Below, piece after piece: positions 1-6,600 of a stretch of DNA of 7,550 nucleotides. Made by a program: the position numbers and the translations under genes. Origin of the DNA: Helicobacteraceae bacterium (GTDB lineage: Bacteria > Campylobacterota > Campylobacteria > Campylobacterales > Sulfurimonadaceae); assembly GCA_027056525.1 (NCBI GenBank), contig JALUKO010000304.1, positions 1 to 7,550 on the forward strand. Direction: 5' to 3'. The notes under the pieces were generated by a model. That model worked only from the letters and a program-made list of their open reading frames with translations, had not been told where the DNA came from and did not search any database. Numbering within the stretch: the first letter of the stretch is position 1; the number at the start of each line of letters is the position of its first letter.

Positions 1-306
1 CAAGGCTATAGTGTAAAAAATCTAGTTGTCGATGGTGATGTTGTAAGAAATGAAACACAGCCGTGTAAGTTTAATACGCTGCATTTAACATACAGTTTTG
101 ACTCTGATGCAGATGATACTACGGCGGCTCGTTGGGTGATGGCATCATTAGAGACTTATTGCTCAACAATCAACACTATCCGTGATACAACAAAAATCTC
201 TTACTCTGTAACGCATAACGGCAAGCTTATCAAAGAAAACAAAGAGTTGATAAGTGGCGGCGGTATGAAAATAGATATGGGTGAGATAGAAGCCTGCCCC
301 TCATAA
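1..306 (+). CDS. OsmC-family protein, C-terminal part (5' end outside window)
   Basis: The frame is open from the first base and ends at TAA 304-306, giving 101 residues of a protein that begins upstream of the window. The segment around residues 27-77 fits the C-terminal half of the OsmC/Ohr fold: a beta strand (LHLTYSF), a helix of the 'A..W.M.SLETYCST.N.I' type, then an 'I.Y.V..NGKLI' strand. In this family the helix carries the second conserved cysteine, here C54 in YCST. Peroxidatic members (OsmC, Ohr) use two cysteines to reduce organic hydroperoxides, but many family members have other or unknown roles. The first cysteine would lie outside the window, so peroxidase activity cannot be judged. 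C22 and C99 are additional cysteines of unknown meaning. The gene converges on the transglycosylase gene with 16 nt between stop codons. The family call rests on pattern recognition of a partial sequence. Confidence 0.7.
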   Translation, partial: QGYSVKNLVVDGDVVRNETQPCKFNTLHLTYSFDSDADDTTAARWVMASLETYCSTINTIRDTTKISYSVTHNGKLIKENKELISGGGMKIDMGEIEACPS

Positions 307-340
307 AAAAGCTCTGTAGGCTCTATGCCCCGTAGAGCTT
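305..340 (-). terminator. Probable rho-independent terminator of the HIT–transglycosylase unit
   Basis: Read on the minus strand, AAGCTCT (340-334) can pair with AGAGCTT (315-309), and a run of six T lies at 310-305. The upstream arm is made of the last sense codons of the transglycosylase gene. An alternative tighter hairpin, 338-333 with 325-320 (GCTCTA/TAGAGC, extendable by wobble pairs), shares the same 5' arm. On the + strand neither hairpin is followed by a T tract, so the signal looks one-directional and the OsmC-family gene has no clear terminator of its own. The 18-nt loop of the outer stem is longer than usual, which lowers confidence. Confidence 0.55.
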
Positions 341-1489
341 ATGATAAGCACTCATCCTTTTTGAAACTTTTTTCAAATACTGTTTTGGTTCTTCCCAGCG
401 TAAATCTTTGAGAAGTTTTGCATACACTTCATCAGAGGAGAGTTTGTTGATGATAGGTGCAGCCTTGTTCATGTTGTATGTGTGCGTAAACGCCCATGCA
501 ATGTTGCCTGCACCTGTGTTGTATGCTGCTATGGTGCAGTAAAGCCTGCTGATGGGGTCTTTGATCTTTTTAAGATATCTATAGTATAAGATATGTAAAT
601 AGGCACTTCCCATTGTGATGTTGTTACTGCTGTTGTAAAGGTATGTTCCACTCACAAGTTTTTTCTTTTTGTATAGATAGAGGTAAGTATCTACTCCCGC
701 GGTTTTTGGAACTATCTGCATGAGACCATATGCCGGTATGTGGCTTCTGGCTCTGGGATTAAAACTGCTTTCTGTATGCATAATGGCAAAGATCAAAGGA
801 AGTGGCAGTTTTTGTTTGTGTGCATTTTTTCTTACATCTTCGAGGTAGAGCTGTGATCTTTTTATCATGGTGTCTGATGGAAGTTTTATGGTGAGGGTAA
901 ATACTTTTGCATCTTTAACTTTATCAGATTGTAGAGTTTTTATTTTATGGGTTGCTATCTCTTTTTCCACATATGCACGGACACTTTTTTTTGTAGGTGT
1001 CTTATCAAATATGACATGTGATAGTATAGGTTCTGCTTGCACCGTTGCACTGACGACACTCTGAGGTTTTTGGATCTTTTGGAGCCTTTTTTCAAGTTCA
1101 TCTCTTTGCTGTGCAGTGTGCGTATCTACCGTTACTACATATGCAAGCGCTGTTTTAAGGTTTTGTTGTGCTTGTGCCCGTGAAGATGCAATCGTCTCGA
1201 GCGTGATTGTGTTGTTGGCAAAATCTACATCGGTTCTCGTTTTTTTATCTTTGGTGTATTCAATCCATCTTTTTTTTGTTGAGAGCTTAGGGTTATCCCA
1301 AAAAGCGCTTAGCTCTTTTTTGTAGTTTTTATAAGCTTCAAGTTGTGCTTTTTGGTAGGCTTGAAAACTCTCTTCTTGAGTTTTTTTATAGGCATTGAAC
1401 TCTTTCATCTGTTGAAGGTGAAACTGATCCGCCTCCTGTGCAAAAACGGCACAAGAGAGTAAACCGGTAAAGATTATATTTTTGAACAA
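323..1489 (-). CDS. MltC-type membrane-bound or periplasmic lytic murein transglycosylase
   Basis: This 388-residue exported enzyme is predicted to cleave the MurNAc-GlcNAc bond of peptidoglycan, leaving 1,6-anhydroMurNAc ends. Residues 1-17 form a short signal peptide, probably cut after VFA (A17). Residues 22-63 are a charged helical stretch with an 11-residue aromatic repeat. Residues about 60-200 match the MltC N-terminal domain (DUF3393): an FWDNP start and RTDVDFANNTITLETI near 85-100. The SLT catalytic domain spans about 226-350, with catalytic Glu240 in the TESSFNP motif, GLMQI at 255-259 and AYNTGAGN at 322-329. E. coli MltC is a lipoprotein; here C13 sits too close to the N terminus for a convincing lipobox. 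The start is TTG at 1489-1487, preceded by AAGG (1501-1498) with an 8-nt spacer, and no in-frame ATG or GTG lies between this and the upstream gene's stop. It follows the HIT gene by 23 nt and is probably cotranscribed with it. Confidence 0.88.
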   Translation of the reverse strand: MFKNIIFTGLLSCAVFAQEADQFHLQQMKEFNAYKKTQEESFQAYQKAQLEAYKNYKKELSAFWDNPKLSTKKRWIEYTKDKKTRTDVDFANNTITLETIASSRAQAQQNLKTALAYVVTVDTHTAQQRDELEKRLQKIQKPQSVVSATVQAEPILSHVIFDKTPTKKSVRAYVEKEIATHKIKTLQSDKVKDAKVFTLTIKLPSDTMIKRSQLYLEDVRKNAHKQKLPLPLIFAIMHTESSFNPRARSHIPAYGLMQIVPKTAGVDTYLYLYKKKKLVSGTYLYNSSNNITMGSAYLHILYYRYLKKIKDPISRLYCTIAAYNTGAGNIAWAFTHTYNMNKAAPIINKLSSDEVYAKLLKDLRWEEPKQYLKKVSKRMSAYHKLYGA

Positions 1490-1497
1490 AGAAGATA

Positions 1498-1501
1498 CCT
1501 T
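1498..1501 (-). promoter_or_regulatory. Shine-Dalgarno deciding the TTG start of the transglycosylase gene
   Basis: AAGG on the minus strand lies 8 nt before TTG 1489-1487. The TTG is followed directly by the hydrophobic signal peptide, and upstream codons in this frame contain no other initiator after the HIT gene's stop, so the TTG is the best start. Confidence 0.6.
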
Positions 1502-1512
1502 TACACTATCAC

Positions 1513-1869
1513 TTAAAAGTGACCTTTTGGATCGGCATCACTAAAGTGACCCCATTTGAGCTTGGCTCCACCTAAAACATGGAAGTGCAGATGTTGCACC
1601 TCTTGTCCACCGTTTTCACCTACATTTGTGATCACCCTGTAGCCACTTTTGTCTATATCCATCTCTTGAGCTACTTTTTGAATAAAAGTTGTCATTTTAC
1701 CCATAAGTTCGCCGCTTACCTCATTGAAGCTCTCTACATGAATTTTAGGAATTGCCAAAATATGCACGGGAGCTTTTGGGTTGATATCATGAAATGCTAA
1801 AAAATTATCATCTTCTAAAATTGGGTTTGAAGGTATCTCTTTATTTACTATTTTGCAAAATAAACACAT
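1513..1869 (-). CDS. HIT-family (histidine triad) nucleotide-binding hydrolase, HINT-like
   Basis: This is a 118-residue cytosolic protein, the usual size for bacterial HINT proteins, which hydrolyse nucleoside phosphoramidates and related AMP-linked compounds. The HIT signature QHLHFHVLGG covers residues 92-101, with the triad His93, His95 and His97; the middle histidine is the expected nucleophile. Typical family landmarks are IF/LFCKIV near the N terminus, AF.DINP.AP.H.L.IPK (residues 25-42) and N82..GE.GGQ before the triad. C2 and C5 with H44 and H93 are placed like the zinc site seen in some HIT proteins. The tail after the triad (KLKWGHFSDADPKGHF) replaces the shorter end of E. coli HinT. 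Start ATG 1869-1867 has an AAGGAAAG Shine-Dalgarno. The gene is divergent from pheS, whereas in Campylobacter I recall it lying on the same strand upstream of pheS. The physiological substrate is unknown. Confidence 0.92.
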   Translation of the reverse strand: MCLFCKIVNKEIPSNPILEDDNFLAFHDINPKAPVHILAIPKIHVESFNEVSGELMGKMTTFIQKVAQEMDIDKSGYRVITNVGENGGQEVQHLHFHVLGGAKLKWGHFSDADPKGHF

Positions 1870-1902
1870 TGTCTTTCCTTTTATTTCTTGGTTATGTCCT
1901 AA

Positions 1903-1911
1903 ATTATAGCA
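1903..1911 (-). promoter_or_regulatory. Extended -10 promoter for the HIT–transglycosylase unit
   Basis: On the minus strand TGCTATAAT (1911-1903) is an exact extended -10 (TGnTATAAT) for the vegetative sigma factor. Transcription would start near 1896, giving a leader of about 27 nt that includes the Shine-Dalgarno. There is no convincing -35 box. Weak or absent -35 elements are usual for Campylobacterota promoters. Confidence 0.6.
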
Positions 1912-1948
1912 TATTATTCTCTTTGATGAAGCTGTATATAAAATATTT

Positions 1949-1959
1949 TTGACTATAAT
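1949..1959 (+). promoter_or_regulatory. Candidate promoter of the pheS-pheT-aroA-ispH operon
   Basis: TATAAT at 1954-1959 sits in a T-rich context and would start transcription around 1966, about 29 nt before the pheS start. The same site contains TTGACT (1949-1954), which could instead act as a -35 for a weaker TTTAAT-type -10 near 1972-1977, but that would place the transcript start almost on the Shine-Dalgarno. The TATAAT reading is preferred. No Phe-rich leader peptide or attenuator hairpin lies between the promoter and pheS. Confidence 0.5.
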
Positions 1960-1983
1960 CTATTCTAAAATTTTAATAATTAT

Positions 1984-1987
1984 GGAG
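1984..1987 (+). promoter_or_regulatory. Shine-Dalgarno deciding the TTG start of pheS
   Basis: GGAG lies 7 nt before TTG 1995-1997, the correct spacing. An ATG at 1982 overlaps this site but is in another frame, has no Shine-Dalgarno and stops after nine codons, so it is not the pheS start. Confidence 0.65.
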
Positions 1988-1994
1988 CCTCTAT

Positions 1995-2987
1995 TTGAAA
2001 GAGTGGTATGACGCAATAAAAGAAGCACAAAGTGTTGAAAAACTGGAAGAGATCCGTATTTCTGTGTTTGGAAAAAAGGGTGTTTTAGCGGCAGAGTTTG
2101 CTAAAATGAAAAGTGCCCCAAATGATCAAAAAGCACAAATAGCAAAAGATCTCAATACGCATAAAAGCTCACTTATGAATGAGTTTACAGCGAGAAAAAT
2201 AACTTTGCAAACCTTACAATTGCAAGAAGCTATGAAAGCTGAGTCTATTGATGTATCCCTTTTTACTTCAAAAAGTCAAGCAGGAGCATTGCACCCTGTT
2301 ATGGAAACTATGGATAGAATCGTTGAGTATTTTACTGCTATGAATTTTGCAGTTAAAACAGGTAGTATGGTAGAAGATGATTTTAACAATTTTGAAGCAC
2401 TGAACCTTCCTAAATACCATCCTGCAAGGGATATGCAAGATACATTTTATTTTAAAGATGAGATGCTTCTTCGTACACATACATCACCTGTTCAGATAAG
2501 AACTATGATGAATACAAAGCCTCCAATTCGTATGATAGCACCGGGGGCTGTGTTTCGTCGTGATTATGATCTGACACATACACCTATGTTTCATCAGGTT
2601 GAGGGGCTTTTGGTCGATGATGAGGGAAAAGTTTCATTTGCTAACCTAAAGTATATTTTAGAAGATTTTTTAAAGTATATGTTTGGAGATATTGAGGTTC
2701 GTTTTCGTCCAAGCTTTTTCCCTTTTACAGAGCCTTCGGCGGAGGTAGATATCTCTTGTGTGTTTTGTAAAGGTGAGGGTTGTCGTGTTTGTTCACATAC
2801 AGGATGGTTGGAAGTACTTGGATGTGGTATAGTCGATCCAAATGTTTTTAAAGCGGTGAAGTATAAAAATGTAAGTGGTTATGCTTTTGGTCTGGGAGTT
2901 GAAAGGTTTGCAATGCTGATTCATCAAATTGGTGATCTTCGTTCTCTATTTGAAGGAGATATTAAGTTGTTGGAGCAGTTTCAATGA
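1995..2987 (+). CDS. pheS: Phenylalanyl-tRNA synthetase alpha subunit
   Basis: PheS is the catalytic alpha subunit of the (alpha-beta)2 enzyme that activates phenylalanine with ATP and charges tRNA-Phe in the cytosol. At 330 residues it is full length (E. coli about 327). Residues 1 to about 85 form the charged helical N-terminal arm expected to be a coiled coil that contacts tRNA. The class II core follows: motif 2 is FRRDYDLTHTPMFHQVEG (F187 to G204), and motif 3 is GLGVERFAML (from G299). Between them, C255, C258, C263 and C266 lie in the CxxCxGxGCxxC segment common in bacterial PheS, followed by GWLEVLGCGIVDPNV. The start is TTG at 1995 with GGAG 7 nt upstream; the next in-frame codons (KEWYDAIKEA) look like a true N terminus. 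The stop overlaps the pheT start by ATGA, which suggests translational coupling and equal subunit output. Confidence 0.97.
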   Translation: MKEWYDAIKEAQSVEKLEEIRISVFGKKGVLAAEFAKMKSAPNDQKAQIAKDLNTHKSSLMNEFTARKITLQTLQLQEAMKAESIDVSLFTSKSQAGALHPVMETMDRIVEYFTAMNFAVKTGSMVEDDFNNFEALNLPKYHPARDMQDTFYFKDEMLLRTHTSPVQIRTMMNTKPPIRMIAPGAVFRRDYDLTHTPMFHQVEGLLVDDEGKVSFANLKYILEDFLKYMFGDIEVRFRPSFFPFTEPSAEVDISCVFCKGEGCRVCSHTGWLEVLGCGIVDPNVFKAVKYKNVSGYAFGLGVERFAMLIHQIGDLRSLFEGDIKLLEQFQ

Positions 2988-5317
2988 TTATTACTAGAAG
3001 TTGGTTGGAAGAGTGGATAGATCTAAAAGGGATCACAACAGATGAGCTTGTGAAAACTTTTAACTCAATAGGTTTGGAAGTAGACAGTGTTCAAAAGTAT
3101 AAAGTACCGGCTAAAATCATATTTGGTAAGGTTTTAGAATGTGAGAAACATCCCGATGCAGACAAGCTAAATGTTTGTAAAGTCGATATAGGTACGAGTG
3201 TACGCCAAATCGTATGTGGAGCTTCCAATGTTCGCAAAGGTTTGGACGTTGTAGTAGCCACTATCGGTGCAACGATGCCGAGTGGTCTTGTTATAAAACC
3301 TGTTAAACTTCGCGGTGTAGAATCTGAGGGGATGATATGTTCAGCTTCTGAGATAGGGCTTCACGATACCAAAGATGGAATCATTGAACTTGACAGCAGC
3401 GTAGGCAGATACGAACTTGGTCAAGAGGTAAGTGAAAATTTTATTTTCAGTGATGATATTATTGAGATCGAGTTGACAGCCAACAGAGGTGATTGTTTAA
3501 GTATTAGAGGTATTGCACGTGATCTGAGTGCTGCTTATGACAGAGCGCTTAAAGAGCAAAATGTTGAAGAGAATGAAGACAGACGTATAGGTATCGGAAG
3601 AATTTTAAGCTTAACACACCACAATGATCTGAATGTAAACCTTCGCTACAGAGCGGTAGATCTTGAGAATTTAACGCTTCCTTTTGTTGTAAAGCTCAGA
3701 CTGGCACAAATTGATGATGAACGAGAGTCCGGTATTGAAGCTATTATGCTTTATGCGACGCACTCTACGGGCGTTATCCTTAGAGCATATAATTACGATT
3801 TTTTCTGTGAAGCAAAGAATACAATGGCAAAAATTGAACTTACAGAAGATGAGAATGGTTTTGCTTGCATTATGGGAAAAGAAAAAGCTTCTATCATCGG
3901 AATCATTCAAGAGGATTCATCTAAAGTAAATTATACAAAAGGGATGGTTCTTATCGAAGCGAGTTATATTCCACCGGAAATAATCTCTAAAAAAATGTCT
4001 GTCCATAAAATTGATGCCGGACCAATGTACTATAGAACATCAAGAGGAAGTGAGCCTGAGTTGAACAAAGGTTTGGGTTTTTGCCTTGATCTTATTGAAC
4101 ACAATTCTGATTCTTCCATCTATGGCGGTAACATTGAACTGTGTGACTCTTATGAAGATAAAATAGTCAGTGTCAGCAAAGAAGAGATAGACGCTATCAT
4201 CGGTGCAAATATTGATAAGATGAAAATAACAAAAATTTTGAAAAATTTAGGTTTTAATACGTCAAAATCACAAAGCAATAATTTTGTTATCGTTGTCCCA
4301 AGGTTTCGTCATGATATAGTAAATAAGCAAGATATTATAGAAGAGATCGTTAGAATGGTCGGAATCGACAATATCCCATCAAAACCGTTTACTTTTACAG
4401 AGGCTAACAGACTAGAAGATGATTACTTTGCCTATAAGAAAAAACGCAATTTCAGATATCGTTGTGCGCATAGTGGTTTTTATGAAAGTATCCATTTTGT
4501 TTTTGATGAGAAAAAAGTCCTCCAAGAGTATGGTTTTGAAACAACAAAAGAGGAGTTGGAGCTACTTAATCCAATTGTCAATACTTTAGATACCTTACGT
4601 CCAACACTTCTAACAGGACTTCTTAAGGCGGCTTCTAACAATGCTAAAAACGGATATGCTTCCATAAAACTTTTTGAGATCGGCTCGGTATTTAGCCCCT
4701 TACGGGAGGAATCTTTAAAAATGTCCGTGTTGTTTTGTGGAGACAAGGAAAATGAAACTCTTTCAAATAGGGGAAAACCTGAAAAAGTAAACTTTGCTAT
4801 ATTTACTCAAAAAATTGCTGATGTCATCGGTGATTTTGAACTAAAAGAGTCTCAAACACAACATACGCTTTCCCATAATTATCAGTGTGCAGATATCATC
4901 ATAGAAGGTGAAGTGGTTGGAGAACTCTTCCGTGTGCATCCTAATGTAGAGAAAAGTTATGATCTTGATGTGACCTATATGTGTGAGATCGATTTTGATA
5001 AACTTCCTTATGGCTTGAAAAAAGCTCACGTGACTTCTAAGTACCAATCCTCAACAAGGGACCTTAGCCTCATCATACCCAAAGAGATGAAATATGAAAA
5101 AATTAAATCAGTGATCGAAGCGAACAAAAGTGAAGAATTGATCCGTTTTTACCCTGTTGATACATACACGGATGAATCACTCGGTGATACTACAAGCCTT
5201 TCTATCCGTTTTATATTGCAATCAAACACTAAGACACTTGAAGAGGAAGATATTACATTTGCGATGCAAACTATTTTAGATGCTTTGCAAAACGAATTGG
5301 GGATTGGCTTAAGATGA
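2984..5317 (+). CDS. pheT: Phenylalanyl-tRNA synthetase beta subunit
   Basis: PheT is the large partner of PheS: it binds tRNA-Phe and in most bacteria edits mischarged Tyr-tRNA-Phe. The 777 residues contain the expected domains in order. An N-terminal region (MIITRSWLEEWIDL) leads into the OB-fold tRNA-binding domain at about 39-150, with HPDADKLNVCKVDIG, QIVCGASNVRKG and KLRGVESEGMICSASEIGL. B3/4 spans about 205-370, B5 about 392-470 (ending RFRHDIV...IEEIVRMVGID), then the catalytic-like core, and the FDX-ACB anticodon-binding domain at about 685-777 (STRDLSLIIP, DESLGDTTSLSIRF). The B3/4 editing motif is degenerate: the segment normally N-P-x-V-D...G-Q-P-x-H-A-F-D reads EAIMLYATHSTGVILRAYN (252-270), with Arg267 where the editing His would align. 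The gene overlaps pheS and aroA by 4 nt each. Its Shine-Dalgarno (GGAG) lies inside pheS. Confidence 0.96.
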   Translation: MIITRSWLEEWIDLKGITTDELVKTFNSIGLEVDSVQKYKVPAKIIFGKVLECEKHPDADKLNVCKVDIGTSVRQIVCGASNVRKGLDVVVATIGATMPSGLVIKPVKLRGVESEGMICSASEIGLHDTKDGIIELDSSVGRYELGQEVSENFIFSDDIIEIELTANRGDCLSIRGIARDLSAAYDRALKEQNVEENEDRRIGIGRILSLTHHNDLNVNLRYRAVDLENLTLPFVVKLRLAQIDDERESGIEAIMLYATHSTGVILRAYNYDFFCEAKNTMAKIELTEDENGFACIMGKEKASIIGIIQEDSSKVNYTKGMVLIEASYIPPEIISKKMSVHKIDAGPMYYRTSRGSEPELNKGLGFCLDLIEHNSDSSIYGGNIELCDSYEDKIVSVSKEEIDAIIGANIDKMKITKILKNLGFNTSKSQSNNFVIVVPRFRHDIVNKQDIIEEIVRMVGIDNIPSKPFTFTEANRLEDDYFAYKKKRNFRYRCAHSGFYESIHFVFDEKKVLQEYGFETTKEELELLNPIVNTLDTLRPTLLTGLLKAASNNAKNGYASIKLFEIGSVFSPLREESLKMSVLFCGDKENETLSNRGKPEKVNFAIFTQKIADVIGDFELKESQTQHTLSHNYQCADIIIEGEVVGELFRVHPNVEKSYDLDVTYMCEIDFDKLPYGLKKAHVTSKYQSSTRDLSLIIPKEMKYEKIKSVIEANKSEELIRFYPVDTYTDESLGDTTSLSIRFILQSNTKTLEEEDITFAMQTILDALQNELGIGLR

Positions 5318-6591
5318 GCAGAGTAAAAGTTTTTCCATCAAAACCTTTTTCAGTTCGAATTGACAATATTGCAGCAGATAAATCGATTTCACATAGAAGT
5401 GTTATGTTCAGTATGTTGGCAGAGGGTGTGAGTGAAATAGAAAATTTTTTAAGAGCTGAAGATACACTCAACTCCCTAGAGATCGTAAAAAATCTTGGAG
5501 CACATGTTGTAGATGATGGAGATGTAATTAAAATATCTTCAGACGGCATCAAAGAGAGTTTTGAAATTTTGGATTGTGGAAATTCAGGTACCGGAATGAG
5601 ACTTTTTTGTGGGCTTCTCAGTTCGGCAGAGGGTCATTTTGTACTCACAGGTGATAAGTATCTTCGCAAACGTCCCATGAAAAGGGTAACCACACCTCTT
5701 ATAAGTATAGGTGCGAAGATTGATGGAAGAGAGCATGGAGATCTTGCTCCACTGAGTATAAGAGGTTCCTCTTTAAAGGCTTTTACTTATGAGTCAAAAA
5801 TAGCTTCTGCACAGGTGAAGTCGTGTATGATTTTGGCAGCATTACGTGCTGATGGAGTGTGTAGATATACAGAACCTGAGCTCTCTCGTGATCATACGGA
5901 AAGAATGCTCAAAGGTATGGGTGCAGAGGTGCAAGTTGATGGGTTGAGTACCACTATAAAACCGATGAAACAATTGCTTTCTCCACTGAAAATCAGGGTG
6001 CCGGCAGATCCCTCTTCTGCATTTTTCTTTGCAGTAGCAGCTGCGATAGTACCGGGCTCTGATATTGTTCTAGAGGGTGTGACTCTGAACCCAACACGTA
6101 TTGAAGCGTTTAAAGCGCTAGAGCATATGGGTGCTAATATCTCCTATGAACTAACCGATAACAAATATGAACCAATAGGCAATATACATGTACAATATGC
6201 TCCTCTTAAAGCTATCACTATAGAGCATAATATCTCATGGCTTATAGATGAACTTCCTGCTCTATCCATCGCCATGGCTTGTGCTGAGGGTGAGAGTGTT
6301 GTAAAAAATGCAGAAGAGTTACGTGTGAAAGAGAGTGACAGGATTGCGACTGTAGTTGAGGGCTTACGTAAGTGTGGCATAGAGGTACATGAGTATAAAG
6401 ATGGTTACTGTATTGTGGGTGGTGAGCTTACAAAAGCATCTGTTGAAAGTGACGGTGATCACAGGATCGCTATGAGTTTCATTATAGCAGGACTTAAATG
6501 TGGTATGGAAGTGAGTGATCTTGAGTGTATCAATACATCTTTTCCAAACTTTTTTGAACTTTTACAAAAACTAACACAAATAGAATTTTAG
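5314..6591 (+). CDS. aroA: 5-enolpyruvylshikimate-3-phosphate (EPSP) synthase
   Basis: AroA is the sixth enzyme of the shikimate pathway: it transfers the enolpyruvyl group of PEP to shikimate-3-phosphate on the way to chorismate and the aromatic amino acids. The 425-residue length is typical. Visible active-site elements are K23, S24 and R28 (ADKSISHRS), the PEP loop GNSGTGMRL (N90 to L97), GDKYLRKRPM (113-122), S165/Q167/K169 in SAQVKS, the catalytic Asp312-Glu313 in IDELPALSIA, K339/E340/R343 in LRVKESDRI, and D382-H383-R384 in DGDHRIAMSF, then FPNFFELL near the end. The overall wording (DKSISHR, KRPMKRV..PL) resembles the Bacillus-like class II enzymes, while the PEP loop keeps the class I Gly-Thr. 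Start ATG 5314 overlaps the pheT stop (ATGA); a GGGGA stretch about 10 nt upstream can serve as the Shine-Dalgarno. Placement next to pheST joins phenylalanine supply and use. Confidence 0.97.
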   Translation: MSRVKVFPSKPFSVRIDNIAADKSISHRSVMFSMLAEGVSEIENFLRAEDTLNSLEIVKNLGAHVVDDGDVIKISSDGIKESFEILDCGNSGTGMRLFCGLLSSAEGHFVLTGDKYLRKRPMKRVTTPLISIGAKIDGREHGDLAPLSIRGSSLKAFTYESKIASAQVKSCMILAALRADGVCRYTEPELSRDHTERMLKGMGAEVQVDGLSTTIKPMKQLLSPLKIRVPADPSSAFFFAVAAAIVPGSDIVLEGVTLNPTRIEAFKALEHMGANISYELTDNKYEPIGNIHVQYAPLKAITIEHNISWLIDELPALSIAMACAEGESVVKNAEELRVKESDRIATVVEGLRKCGIEVHEYKDGYCIVGGELTKASVESDGDHRIAMSFIIAGLKCGMEVSDLECINTSFPNFFELLQKLTQIEF

Positions 6592-6600
6592 GATAGTGAA

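Noticed and set aside
1451..1489. Lipobox-like LLSC at residues 10-13 of the transglycosylase, which would make it an outer-membrane lipoprotein like E. coli MltC
   Set aside because: The cysteine is only at position 13, with Lys3 inside the region that should be uncharged. A signal peptidase I site after VFA (A17) fits better. It remains possible but is not called.
1982..2011. ATG at 1982 opening a nine-codon frame overlapping the pheS start (possible leader peptide)
   Set aside because: It has no Shine-Dalgarno at proper spacing, no Phe codon run (one Phe only) and no attenuator hairpin after it. It overlaps the pheS ribosome binding site by chance.
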